Part shown: positions 6,184-12,288 of the stretch, one piece after another
How positions within the stretch are numbered: position 1 is the first letter of the stretch
Layout of the letters: every line of letters begins with the position of its first letter
Source: Azospirillum brasilense
GTDB lineage: Bacteria > Pseudomonadota > Alphaproteobacteria > Rickettsiales > UBA3002
NCBI GenBank assembly: GCA_003241645.1
Contig: QFOX01000049.1
Span: 1-13,133 of the forward strand
Length of the DNA stretch: 13,133 nt
Direction: 5' to 3'
Notes under the pieces: generated by a model
Told to the model about the DNA's origin: nothing
Database searches by the model: none
Seen by the model: the letters and a program-made list of their open reading frames with translations, nothing else
Made by a program: the position numbers and the translations under genes

Positions 6184-8022
6184 ATGAGCACTTCAAAACG
6201 CACCGCCAAGCCCCGTCCCGCCGCTGCCGCAAAAAAGCCGGAAGCCCCCGCACCCCAGGATACGATCGACGCGCAATTATTCGCGGAGAACATCGCCAAG
6301 GCGGGCGAGCTGTGGCACCGCGTGATGCAGGGTATCGCCAGCAGCAAACTGGCGCAGCCCGGCAGCATCGGCCATACCGACCCGCTGAGCTTCACCGAAT
6401 CGCTCATGCACACGCTGCGCCACATGCATGTGGATACCGGGCAACTGGCGCACAGCCAGCTTGGCCTCATGAACGACCACCTGAAATTGTGGCAGAGCAT
6501 GACGCAGAAGCTGCTCGGCAAATCGACCGACGCCTACATCGAACCCGCGCCGAAGGATCGCCGCTTCAAGGACGATGCGTGGGCCAACCACCCGCTGTTC
6601 GATTACCTGAAGCAGGGCTACCTCATTAACGCGCGCTTCATGCAGCAATCGCTGGGCGCGATCCAGGGGCTCGACAGCCACACAGCACACAAGCTCAGCT
6701 TCTTCACCCGCCAGCTGGTGGATGCAATGGCACCCAGCAACTTCCTCGCCACGAACCCGGAAGCCATGCGCACGCTGCTGGAAAGCAACGGCGGCACGCT
6801 GGTGCGTGGGCTCGAACAGCTCGCGAAAGACGTGGAGCGCGGCCGCATCTCGATGACGGATGAATCCGCCTTCGAACTGGGGCGCGACATTGCCGCCACG
6901 CCCGGCAGCGTGGTGTACGAAAACGACCTGATGCAGCTGATCCAGTACGAAGCCACCACCGACAAAGTGCATGAAGTGCCGCTGCTGCTGGTGCCGGCAT
7001 GGATCAACAAATACTACGTGCTGGATTTGAAACCGGAAAGCTCGCTGGTCAAATGGCTGACCGAACAGGGCTACACCGTGTTCGCCATTTCATGGGTCAA
7101 CCCCGACGAGAAACTCGGCCGCAAAAGCTTCGAGGATTATTTACGCGAAGGCCCGCTTTCCGCGCTGGATGTGATCGAGCGCATCACCGGCAGCAAAAAG
7201 ACCGGCATGATGGGTTACTGCCTCGGCGGCACGCTCACGGCCATTACGCTGGCCTACCTGCGCGCCACCGGCGAAGCGCAGCGCGTGGCCAGCGCCACCT
7301 ACCTCACCACGCTGGTGGATTTCACCGACGCAGGCGACCTGCGCGTATTCATCGACGATACGCAGCTGGATGCACTGGAAGCCCGCATGAGCGAGCGCGG
7401 CTATCTGGATGGCTCGGAGATGGCCACCACCTTCAACATGCTGCGCGCCAACGACCTGATCTGGAGCAACGTGGTCAACCACTACCTGCTGGGCAAACAG
7501 CCCTTCCCGTTCGACCTGCTCTACTGGAATTCGGATTCCACCCGCATGCCCGCCACCATGCACGCCTTCTACCTGCGCCACATGTACCAGCGTAACGACC
7601 TTGTGAAGCCCGGTGGCATCACGCTGATGGACGTGCCCATCAACCTCAGCCGCATCCAGACACCAAGCTACGTCCTCGCCACGAAGGAAGACCACATTGC
7701 CCCGTGGACCAGCACGTATCTTGCCACCCAAATTTACGATGGCGATGTGACGTTCACGCTGGCGGATTCGGGGCATATCGCCGGGGTCATCAACCCGCCG
7801 GTGAAGAAGAAATACGGCTACTGGACCAGCAACCACCTGCCCCCCAAGGCCGACGACTGGCTGGCCGAGACCGACGAAAAACCCGGCAGCTGGTGGCCGC
7901 ACTGGCACCAGTGGCAGGCCAAGCGTGCGGGAAAAATGGTGGCCGCCCGCAAGGTAGGCAGCGCCAAATACAAACCCATTGAGAAAGCGCCGGGCCGTTA
8001 CGCCAAGGTGCGCGACAACTAG
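6184..8022 (+). CDS. phaC: Class I poly(3-hydroxyalkanoate) synthase
   Basis: PhaC polymerises (R)-3-hydroxyacyl-CoA into PHA on the surface of storage granules. The 612-residue size fits class I enzymes, which work without a PhaE or PhaR subunit. The alpha/beta-hydrolase core carries the PHA-synthase lipase box GYCLGG at residues 344-349 with nucleophile Cys346; Asp503 in TKEDHIAPW and His531 in SGHIAGVINPP complete the triad. The N-terminal PhaC domain spans roughly 70-250, and a basic Lys/Ala/Pro-rich tail of 25 residues precedes it. The ATG at 6184 gives MSTSKRTAKP; the frame stays open about 40 codons further upstream without a better start. No strong Shine-Dalgarno is seen. The gene stands alone here, with no phaA, phaB, phasin or phaR in the window, and it converges on the membrane-protein gene with 5 bases between stops. 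Confidence 0.96.
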   Translation: MSTSKRTAKPRPAAAAKKPEAPAPQDTIDAQLFAENIAKAGELWHRVMQGIASSKLAQPGSIGHTDPLSFTESLMHTLRHMHVDTGQLAHSQLGLMNDHLKLWQSMTQKLLGKSTDAYIEPAPKDRRFKDDAWANHPLFDYLKQGYLINARFMQQSLGAIQGLDSHTAHKLSFFTRQLVDAMAPSNFLATNPEAMRTLLESNGGTLVRGLEQLAKDVERGRISMTDESAFELGRDIAATPGSVVYENDLMQLIQYEATTDKVHEVPLLLVPAWINKYYVLDLKPESSLVKWLTEQGYTVFAISWVNPDEKLGRKSFEDYLREGPLSALDVIERITGSKKTGMMGYCLGGTLTAITLAYLRATGEAQRVASATYLTTLVDFTDAGDLRVFIDDTQLDALEARMSERGYLDGSEMATTFNMLRANDLIWSNVVNHYLLGKQPFPFDLLYWNSDSTRMPATMHAFYLRHMYQRNDLVKPGGITLMDVPINLSRIQTPSYVLATKEDHIAPWTSTYLATQIYDGDVTFTLADSGHIAGVINPPVKKKYGYWTSNHLPPKADDWLAETDEKPGSWWPHWHQWQAKRAGKMVAARKVGSAKYKPIEKAPGRYAKVRDN

Positions 8023-8031
8023 CGCCGCTAG
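8019..8031. repeat. 13-base palindrome joining the phaC stop and the convergent stop
   Basis: CTAGCGCCGCTAG is a perfect 5-bp palindrome around GCC. It contains the TAG of phaC (8020-8022) and, on the other strand, the TAG of the membrane-protein gene (8030-8028). It has the same length and layout as the palindrome at 1421-1433. Confidence 0.4.
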
Positions 8032-9074
8032 CGCTGCGGTTCGGCCAACGCTGAAGCGCGCTCGGCATTCACGCGCGCGGTAAAACTATCATGCGTGAAG
8101 CGCGGTTTGCCGCCCACGGCTTCCACATGGCTGCGCAGCGGTGCCTGCGTGAGCGTGGGCGCGTGGGCGCGCGCCGGGGTCGGGATATGCGTCATCTGCA
8201 CGTGGTCGGTGTGGCGGCAGGCAACCGAATCGTTCATCATGTAGGCAAGGTGCGACGGCGCCACGCGGCGCGCGTTGATGTCCATCGCCACCACCTGCAT
8301 TTCCTGCGCCACGCCGATGCGCTCCATCACCTCGGATTGCTCCATCGGTTTCATGCTGGCGTAGTTGCGGCCGAATTCTTTGCGAATGGCTTGCTGAAGC
8401 TCGGGATTGCCCGCCACCAGCACGCCATAGACCTGTTCCTTGCTCACACCACGCCCGCGGCGAACATCATAATCCAGCTCGAGGATGCGATCATGCGCGG
8501 CGGCCTTGTTCAGGCCGGTCTTGTAGCCAATGGCCGAATCCAGCCCGTCATGCAGCATCAGCGAACTCACGCCCGCCACCGTGCCCATGGTGAAATAGCG
8601 GGTCAGGTCACCGGCGACTTCACCGAAGCCGCTGAAGAACTCGCGGCCCACTTCCAGAATGCCGAAATTGATGAGGCCGAACGTGGCCACCCCCGCCAGC
8701 GCCGAAGTGGCAAAATGCACCATGCTGAGATGGCGCTGGCGCTTGAGCGCCTGGTCGATCACGTCGTTGCTTTTTGCCGCCTCGCGCAAATGCGTGCGCG
8801 TCACATCGCCGGGGTTCACGCCAAGGCTCTGCGCAATATCCTCGCGGTACAGATCCACCATGTTCTGTTCATAGAGCGATTGTTTCTGCCAGCGGGTGAC
8901 CGCCTTCAGCGCCACCCCGCCGAACGCCACCACCGCCGCCGGCACTGCCACGCCCAACCCGAAGGCCGAGGCTACGCCCGCCGCACCGATGACCGCAAGC
9001 GACAGGAAGCCGCGGCCCAGCAGGTAGACCTTCAGCATCTGCAACGTATCACCGATCTGGTCGAAGAAACGCAT
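8028..9074 (-). CDS. Unrecognised putative membrane protein
   Basis: I do not recognise this 348-residue protein. Hydrophobic segments lie at about residues 22-57 (long enough for a helical hairpin with Gly/Ala/Val content), 117-140 and 158-176, so two to four membrane passes are likely. Between them (about 58-116) is a charged soluble stretch with WQKQSLYEQN and DVTRTHLREAAKSND. The C-terminal third is soluble, with a helical charged region (about 195-270, including ELDYDVRRGRG) and a Pro/His/Arg-rich tail. I placed the start at the ATG of MRFFDQIG; an in-frame GTG at 9083 would add three residues (MSA) and neither has a clear Shine-Dalgarno. A TAAAAT box at 9110-9105 on the minus strand could be a -10. 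The coding frame is long, clean and of ordinary composition, so the gene is probably real. Function unknown. Confidence 0.75.
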   Translation of the reverse strand: MRFFDQIGDTLQMLKVYLLGRGFLSLAVIGAAGVASAFGLGVAVPAAVVAFGGVALKAVTRWQKQSLYEQNMVDLYREDIAQSLGVNPGDVTRTHLREAAKSNDVIDQALKRQRHLSMVHFATSALAGVATFGLINFGILEVGREFFSGFGEVAGDLTRYFTMGTVAGVSSLMLHDGLDSAIGYKTGLNKAAAHDRILELDYDVRRGRGVSKEQVYGVLVAGNPELQQAIRKEFGRNYASMKPMEQSEVMERIGVAQEMQVVAMDINARRVAPSHLAYMMNDSVACRHTDHVQMTHIPTPARAHAPTLTQAPLRSHVEAVGGKPRFTHDSFTARVNAERASALAEPQR

Positions 9075-9190
9075 GGCGCTCACATGTTAGAGTTTTACCC
9101 TCTAATTTTAGCGAAATCAGCCAATTACGAATGTGAAGCTTTGGTGAAGGTTTGCAGTGCCGCGTGGCGGCTGAAGGGGCGTTTTTTTAA

Positions 9191-9268
9191 TGTCACCCCG
9201 GCTTTATGCCGGGGTCTGCCGCGCATCCTCTGCAGCATGGCGGATGCCGGGACTAGCCCGGCATGACA
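9191..9268. repeat. REPIN-like element: inverted pair of palindromic repeats
   Basis: Two hairpins face each other inside a 78-base unit with ends TGTCA (9191-9195) and TGACA (9264-9268). The left hairpin is CCCCGGC-TTTAT-GCCGGGG (9196-9214). The right one is ATGCCGGG-ACTAG-CCCGGCAT (9244-9264). Read outward-in, each half follows the plan TGTCA, GC-rich stem, TC, GCC, so the two halves are inverted variants of one unit. Such units are dispersed in many proteobacterial genomes and are often moved by a RAYT transposase. The element lies downstream of the carbonic-anhydrase-like gene and upstream of the membrane-protein gene, so the hairpins could also shape the 3' end of the former. The rest of the 9075-9292 spacer shows nothing else convincing. 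Confidence 0.65.
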
Positions 9269-9292
9269 AGAGGGGAAACCAGCACCCGAAAC

Positions 9293-9823
9293 CTACAACC
9301 CCTTATAATCCTTAGCTAAATCCACATAGTTCTGGGCGGAAACGGGAATGAATTCAATTTCCTGCTGCTTCAGCTCGCGGAAATATTTGGCCGGGTTGCC
9401 CGCCCACATCTGGCCGGTGGGCACATGTTTCTGGCTGGTCAGCATGGCACCGGCGGCAAGGAACCCGCCCGTTTCCACCACGGCGAAATCCAGCAAAGTG
9501 GCACCCATGCCCACGAAGCAATGATCCTCCAGCGTCGCGGCATGGATGAGCACGCGATGGCCGATGGTGATGCCGGAGCCAATGCGCGTTGGCCCGGTCT
9601 TTCGCGTCACGTGAATGACGGTGCCGTCCTGAATATTGGTGCGCTCGCCGATGCGAATGCTGTTCACGTCGCCACGAATGACACAGCCGAACCACACGCT
9701 CGATTCCGCACCGATATGCACGTCGCCAATCACCACCGCACCGGGGGCAATGAATGCATCCGGGTGAATCGTGGGCATGATGCCAAGGTAGGGCAGAATC
9801 ACGGCGCCGGGATGGGTCTGCAT
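9293..9823 (-). CDS. Gamma-class carbonic anhydrase-like protein (left-handed beta-helix, YrdA/PaaY type)
   Basis: A 176-residue hexapeptide-repeat protein. The left-handed beta-helix covers about residues 18-135, with repeat segments such as AFIAPGAVVIGDVHIG and TRIGSGITIGHRVLIHA. Putative zinc ligands match the gamma-carbonic anhydrase pattern: His71 (VIHVT), His89 and His94 (GHRVLIHA). RGDVNSIRIGERTNIQDG at 50-67 is a family hallmark. A C-terminal helix follows (NPAKYFRELKQQE, 143-155). Members are trimers; some hydrate CO2, others have unclear roles, so activity is not assured. The ATG at 9823 is chosen because MQTHPGAVILPYLG matches the normal family start; the frame is open to 9919, but that extension is arginine-rich and lies in a repeat-like spacer. 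It follows argC after 138 bases on the same strand. Confidence 0.9.
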   Translation of the reverse strand: MQTHPGAVILPYLGIMPTIHPDAFIAPGAVVIGDVHIGAESSVWFGCVIRGDVNSIRIGERTNIQDGTVIHVTRKTGPTRIGSGITIGHRVLIHAATLEDHCFVGMGATLLDFAVVETGGFLAAGAMLTSQKHVPTGQMWAGNPAKYFRELKQQEIEFIPVSAQNYVDLAKDYKGL

Positions 9824-9961
9824 AACTATTCTCGCTTCGCTCGTTGTGCGCGCCATGCGCGTGAAGGGGGCGTTCCGCCGCCCTTCGCTTCGCTGACCCC
9901 CTCGTTTCGCTTCTCTCACGGCTCGCGCAGCTTTGGCGCTACGCAGGCGTACTCGGGTTAT
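9824..9961. repeat. Repeat-rich, hairpin-rich spacer between argC and the carbonic-anhydrase-like gene
   Basis: This 138-base spacer carries the 9-mer CGCTTCGCT twice (near 9831 and 9886), a related CGTTTCGCTTCT, and an imperfect hairpin GAAGGGGGCG / CGCCCTTC (9863-9886) around TTCCGC. Near the argC end TACGC-AG-GCGTA forms a short dyad. There is no T tract, so it is not an ordinary terminator. The frame of the downstream gene stays open through part of it, which recalls palindromic elements that insert without disturbing frames. Whether it is repeated elsewhere in the genome cannot be seen from this window. Confidence 0.4.
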
Positions 9962-11068
9962 TTACGGGAACACGGCCGTGAGTTCAAGGTTGGTGGTTTC
10001 CGGCAGGCCGATCATCAGGTTCGCATTCTGCAGCGCCTGACCCGAGGCACCCTTCACCAGATTGTCGATGACCGACACGATAATGAGTTCGCCCGCGCGG
10101 CGGCCGGCATGCACGCTCATGAAACACTGGTTGGTGCCGCGCACCTCATGCGTGCGCGGGCTACCACTGGCCAGCACCTGCACGAACGGCTCCTGCGCGT
10201 AGGCCTGCTGCAGGCAGGCGCGTGCATCATCCGCCGTGCGGCCATCGGCCAGTTGCACATGGATGGTGCTGAGCATGCCGCGCGTGAACGGCACCAGATG
10301 CGGCGTGAAAGAAATCTTTAATGGCTCCGGCAAATCGCCTGCTGGCGATGCCTGCGCGCCGCTCCGCGGGCTCATGGCTGGCTCGCCCGGCTCGCACACT
10401 ACCTTTTCGAGTTCCTGCTCGATCTCGGCCATGTGCCGGTGCGCGCCAATGGAATAGGCGGAAGCCCCGCCCTCGATCTCGTTATACAGCATCTCCTGCT
10501 TCACGCTGCGGCCCGCGCCCGACACGCCGGACATGGAATCCACCGTCACGCTATTGGGCTGCACCAGCGCGGCGCGGAACAGCGGCAGCAGGGGCAGCAG
10601 AATGCTGGTGGGGTAGCAGCCGGGGTTGGCCACAAGGCGCGCGGCTTTCACCGCCTCGCGCGCATGTTCGGTCAGGCCATACACGGCGGTGCGCTGCAGT
10701 TCGGTGGCGGCATGCGCGTGGCCGTACCATTCCTGATAGGCGGCGGGGTCGAACAGGCGGAAATCGGCGGAAAGATCCACGATCTTCACATGCGCGGGCA
10801 GCCCGGCGATGATGGATTGCGTGGTGCCATGCGGCAGGCAGCAGAACACGAAATCGATCTGGTTGAAATCCACCTCGGTGTGTTTCACCAACGGCGGCAG
10901 CGACTGCGCCCGCAGATGCGGATAGACCTGCGCCATGGGCTTGCCGGCCTGACTGTCGCCGGTAAGGGCCACGATCTCAAACCGTGGGTGGCCTTGCAGC
11001 AGGCGCAGCAGTTCAGCCCCGGTGTAACCGGATGCTCCAAGAATGGCGGTGCGAATGGGTGTGCTCAT
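9962..11068 (-). CDS. argC: N-acetyl-gamma-glutamyl-phosphate reductase
   Basis: ArgC reduces N-acetyl-glutamyl-5-phosphate with NADPH in arginine biosynthesis. The 368-residue protein has the dinucleotide-binding motif GASGYTGAEL at residues 11-20, the active-site Cys151 in ANPGCYPTS, the VSGAGRS segment at 182-188, catalytic-type His211 in GAHRH, and SFTPHLVPFTRGM at 253-265. It is a type 1 ArgC but longer than the usual 340-350 residues because of an insertion of about 20 residues at 225-249 (separate entry). The ATG at 11068 is supported by AAGGA six bases upstream. The order rplM-rpsI-argC is common in alphaproteobacteria, but a strong terminator lies between rpsI and argC here, so argC probably has its own promoter or depends on readthrough. 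All catalytic motifs are intact, so the enzyme should be functional. Confidence 0.95.
   Translation of the reverse strand: MSTPIRTAILGASGYTGAELLRLLQGHPRFEIVALTGDSQAGKPMAQVYPHLRAQSLPPLVKHTEVDFNQIDFVFCCLPHGTTQSIIAGLPAHVKIVDLSADFRLFDPAAYQEWYGHAHAATELQRTAVYGLTEHAREAVKAARLVANPGCYPTSILLPLLPLFRAALVQPNSVTVDSMSGVSGAGRSVKQEMLYNEIEGGASAYSIGAHRHMAEIEQELEKVVCEPGEPAMSPRSGAQASPAGDLPEPLKISFTPHLVPFTRGMLSTIHVQLADGRTADDARACLQQAYAQEPFVQVLASGSPRTHEVRGTNQCFMSVHAGRRAGELIIVSVIDNLVKGASGQALQNANLMIGLPETTNLELTAVFP
10322..10391. repeat. In-frame palindromic insertion inside argC
   Basis: The DNA that codes the extra segment of ArgC holds two hairpins: ATCGCC-TGCT-GGCGAT (10334-10349, 6 bp) and CCGC-TCC-GCGG (10359-10369, 4 bp). 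Near-direct repeats flank it: TGGCTCCGGC (10322-10331) and TGGCTCGCCCGGC (10379-10391), 57 bases apart, a multiple of three. The encoded residues are Ser/Gly/Pro/Ala-rich and fall between the conserved EIEQEL and SFTPHL segments. The layout resembles in-frame palindromic elements known from Rickettsia genes, but identity with any known element is not claimed. Confidence 0.45.
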
Positions 11069-11074
11069 GGCATG

Positions 11075-11079
11075 TCCTT
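11075..11079 (-). promoter_or_regulatory. Ribosome binding site of argC
   Basis: AAGGA on the minus strand, six bases before the ATG at 11068. It settles the argC start. Confidence 0.65.
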
Positions 11080-11096
11080 AGCGCGAATGAAGAAGG

Positions 11097-11140
11097 ATAA
11101 AAACAAAAAACCCCGGAGCGCTTTCGCATTCCGGGGTTTT
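11097..11140 (-). terminator. Intrinsic terminator after rpsI
   Basis: AAAACCCCGGA (11107-11117) pairs perfectly with TCCGGGGTTTT (11130-11140) in an 11-bp stem; GCG and CGC inside can add three more pairs. On the minus strand the stem runs into a T-rich tract, TTTTTTGTTTTT (11110-11099). It begins 20 bases after the rpsI stop and so ends the rplM-rpsI transcript. In the plus direction the T run is only four bases, so it works mainly leftward. Confidence 0.88.
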
Positions 11141-11160
11141 GGAAAAAGTCCGAAAAACGA

Positions 11161-11595
11161 CTAGCGCTTGCTGAACTGGAAGCTACGACGGGCTTTCGCA
11201 CGGCCGTACTTCTTACGCTCAACCACGCGGCTGTCGCGGGTCAGGTAGCCGCCCTTACGCAGGGTCGGGCGATATTCGGGGTTGAAATGATCCAGCGCAC
11301 GCGCGATGCCGTGGCGAACCGCACCGGCCTGACCCGAAAGCCCGCCGCCTTTTACGGTCACGGTGATATCGAACTTGCCTTCTTCTTTCAGCGAAACGAA
11401 GGGCTGGTTGATGATCATGCGCAGTACGGGGCGAGCGAAGTAGGTCTCCAGTTCGCGGCCGTTCACGGTGATTTTGCCTTTGCCCTTTTTCACCCACACG
11501 CGGGCGACTGCGTCTTTACGACGGCCGGTGCCATAGGCGCGGCCTTGCTTGTCGATTTTCGGGGCTTTTACTTCGGTGGTTGCTGCCGTTGCCAT
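11161..11595 (-). CDS. rpsI: 30S ribosomal protein S9
   Basis: S9 sits in the head of the small subunit, and its C-terminal tail reaches the P-site tRNA. The product has GRRKDAVARVW near the start of the domain, GGGLSGQAGAVRHGIARAL in the middle and the basic tail KKYGRAKARRSFQFSKR, which is the conserved end of bacterial S9. I prefer the ATG at 11595 (144 residues) because AGGA at 11606-11603 is then seven bases upstream; the ATG at 11601 would leave only one base between. The N-terminal extension of about 18 residues before the core is usual for alphaproteobacteria. The gene follows rplM with 12 bases between, the classic L13-S9 operon, and ends in a strong terminator. Confidence 0.97.
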   Translation of the reverse strand: MATAATTEVKAPKIDKQGRAYGTGRRKDAVARVWVKKGKGKITVNGRELETYFARPVLRMIINQPFVSLKEEGKFDITVTVKGGGLSGQAGAVRHGIARALDHFNPEYRPTLRKGGYLTRDSRVVERKKYGRAKARRSFQFSKR

Positions 11596-11607
11596 GGTCA
11601 TGTCCTA

Positions 11608-12069
11608 TTAACGGGCGTTCTTTTCGTTCATCGCCGCGAAATCCACGGCTTTGGGCTGCTGCGCGCTGTGCGGGTGCTCGGCACCAGCATACACGTGCAG
11701 GCTCTTCATCTGGCGGCGTGCCAGCGGGCTGTCTTTCGGCAGCATGCGCTCCACGGCCTTGTGGAACACGCGCTCGGGGTGCTCACCGCTCAGGATGTGC
11801 TCGGCGCTGCGCTCTTTGATACCGCCGGGGTAGCCGGTGTGGTAGTAGTACACTTTCTTGCCGCGCTTACGGCCGGTCAGCTTCACTTTACCAGCGTTGA
11901 CCACGATCACGTTGTCGCCCGTATCCATGTGCGGGGTGAACATGGCTTTGTGTTTGCCGCGCAGCACTTTCGCTACGTAGGAAGCAAGGCGACCCAGTAC
12001 GATGCCGTCTGCATCGATTACAAGCCACTCTTTTTTAATGTCTTTCGGCGTTGCCGAGAACGTTTTCAT
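11608..12069 (-). CDS. rplM: 50S ribosomal protein L13
   Basis: L13 is an early-assembly protein of the large subunit. The 153-residue sequence shows KKEWLVIDADGIVLGRLAS at residues 12-30, FTPHMDTGDNVIVVNA at 44-59, HTGYPGG at 77-83 and VERMLPKDSPLARRQM at 105-120, all family landmarks. The tail YAGAEHPHSAQQP with a final AAMNEKNAR is typical of alphaproteobacterial L13. The ATG at 12069 gives the standard N terminus; only a weak AAGAG precedes it. It is the first gene of the rplM-rpsI unit and has a promoter with a perfect -35 box upstream. The pilin-like gene at 12209 diverges from it. Confidence 0.97.
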   Translation of the reverse strand: MKTFSATPKDIKKEWLVIDADGIVLGRLASYVAKVLRGKHKAMFTPHMDTGDNVIVVNAGKVKLTGRKRGKKVYYYHTGYPGGIKERSAEHILSGEHPERVFHKAVERMLPKDSPLARRQMKSLHVYAGAEHPHSAQQPKAVDFAAMNEKNAR

Positions 12070-12111
12070 TACGCGCTCTTTTTGTTGGTTTTACGTTACG
12101 ATAGGGTGCGC

Positions 12112-12140
12112 CTTTTAGAGAACCCCCCCCGCCCTGTCAA
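12112..12140 (-). promoter_or_regulatory. Sigma-70-type promoter of rplM-rpsI with a C8/G8 tract in the spacer
   Basis: On the minus strand TTGACA (12140-12135) is a perfect -35 box. TAAAAG (12117-12112, 4 of 6) lies exactly 17 bases downstream as the -10. Transcription would start near 12104-12106, giving a leader of about 36 bases before the rplM ATG. The spacer holds eight consecutive G residues (plus-strand C run 12123-12130), a slippage-prone tract whose length sets the distance between the two boxes. Confidence 0.65.
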
Positions 12141-12208
12141 CGGGTAATTTGCGGCACGGCCCCACCAAACCCGGTGCATCACCAGCAATTCCATGGTAAT
12201 ATCTTGGA

Positions 12209-12288
12209 ATGCAACGCGCTTTTTCCTTAGTGGAACTTTCCATTGTGCTGGTCATCCTTGGGCTGCTCACCGGCGGCATCCTTGGTGG
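12209..12288 (+). repeat. Direct repeat, left copy: 5' end of prepilin-like gene 2
   Basis: These 80 bases match 13054-13133 at 79 positions; the one difference is a synonymous G to A in a Val codon (12249 versus 13094). The repeat begins at the ATG: the upstream sequences are not alike beyond being AT-rich. Its right end cannot be judged because the window stops inside the second copy. Confidence 0.9.

Noticed and set aside
9159..9188. Possible plus-strand terminator: GCCGC-GTG-GCGGC stem with a later T7 run
   Set aside because: The stem is only 5 bp, the T run starts about ten bases after it, and no plus-strand gene ends upstream nearby.
8091..9266. Plus-strand open frame of 391 codons
   Set aside because: It is antisense to the membrane-protein gene, rich in His, Arg and Ala, and runs through the REPIN-like element. 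The minus-strand frame has proper hydrophobic segments and ordinary composition.
9824..9919. Longer N terminus for the carbonic-anhydrase-like protein
   Set aside because: The extra 32 residues are Arg-rich, coded by repeat-like spacer DNA, and the family normally begins near the Met at 9823.
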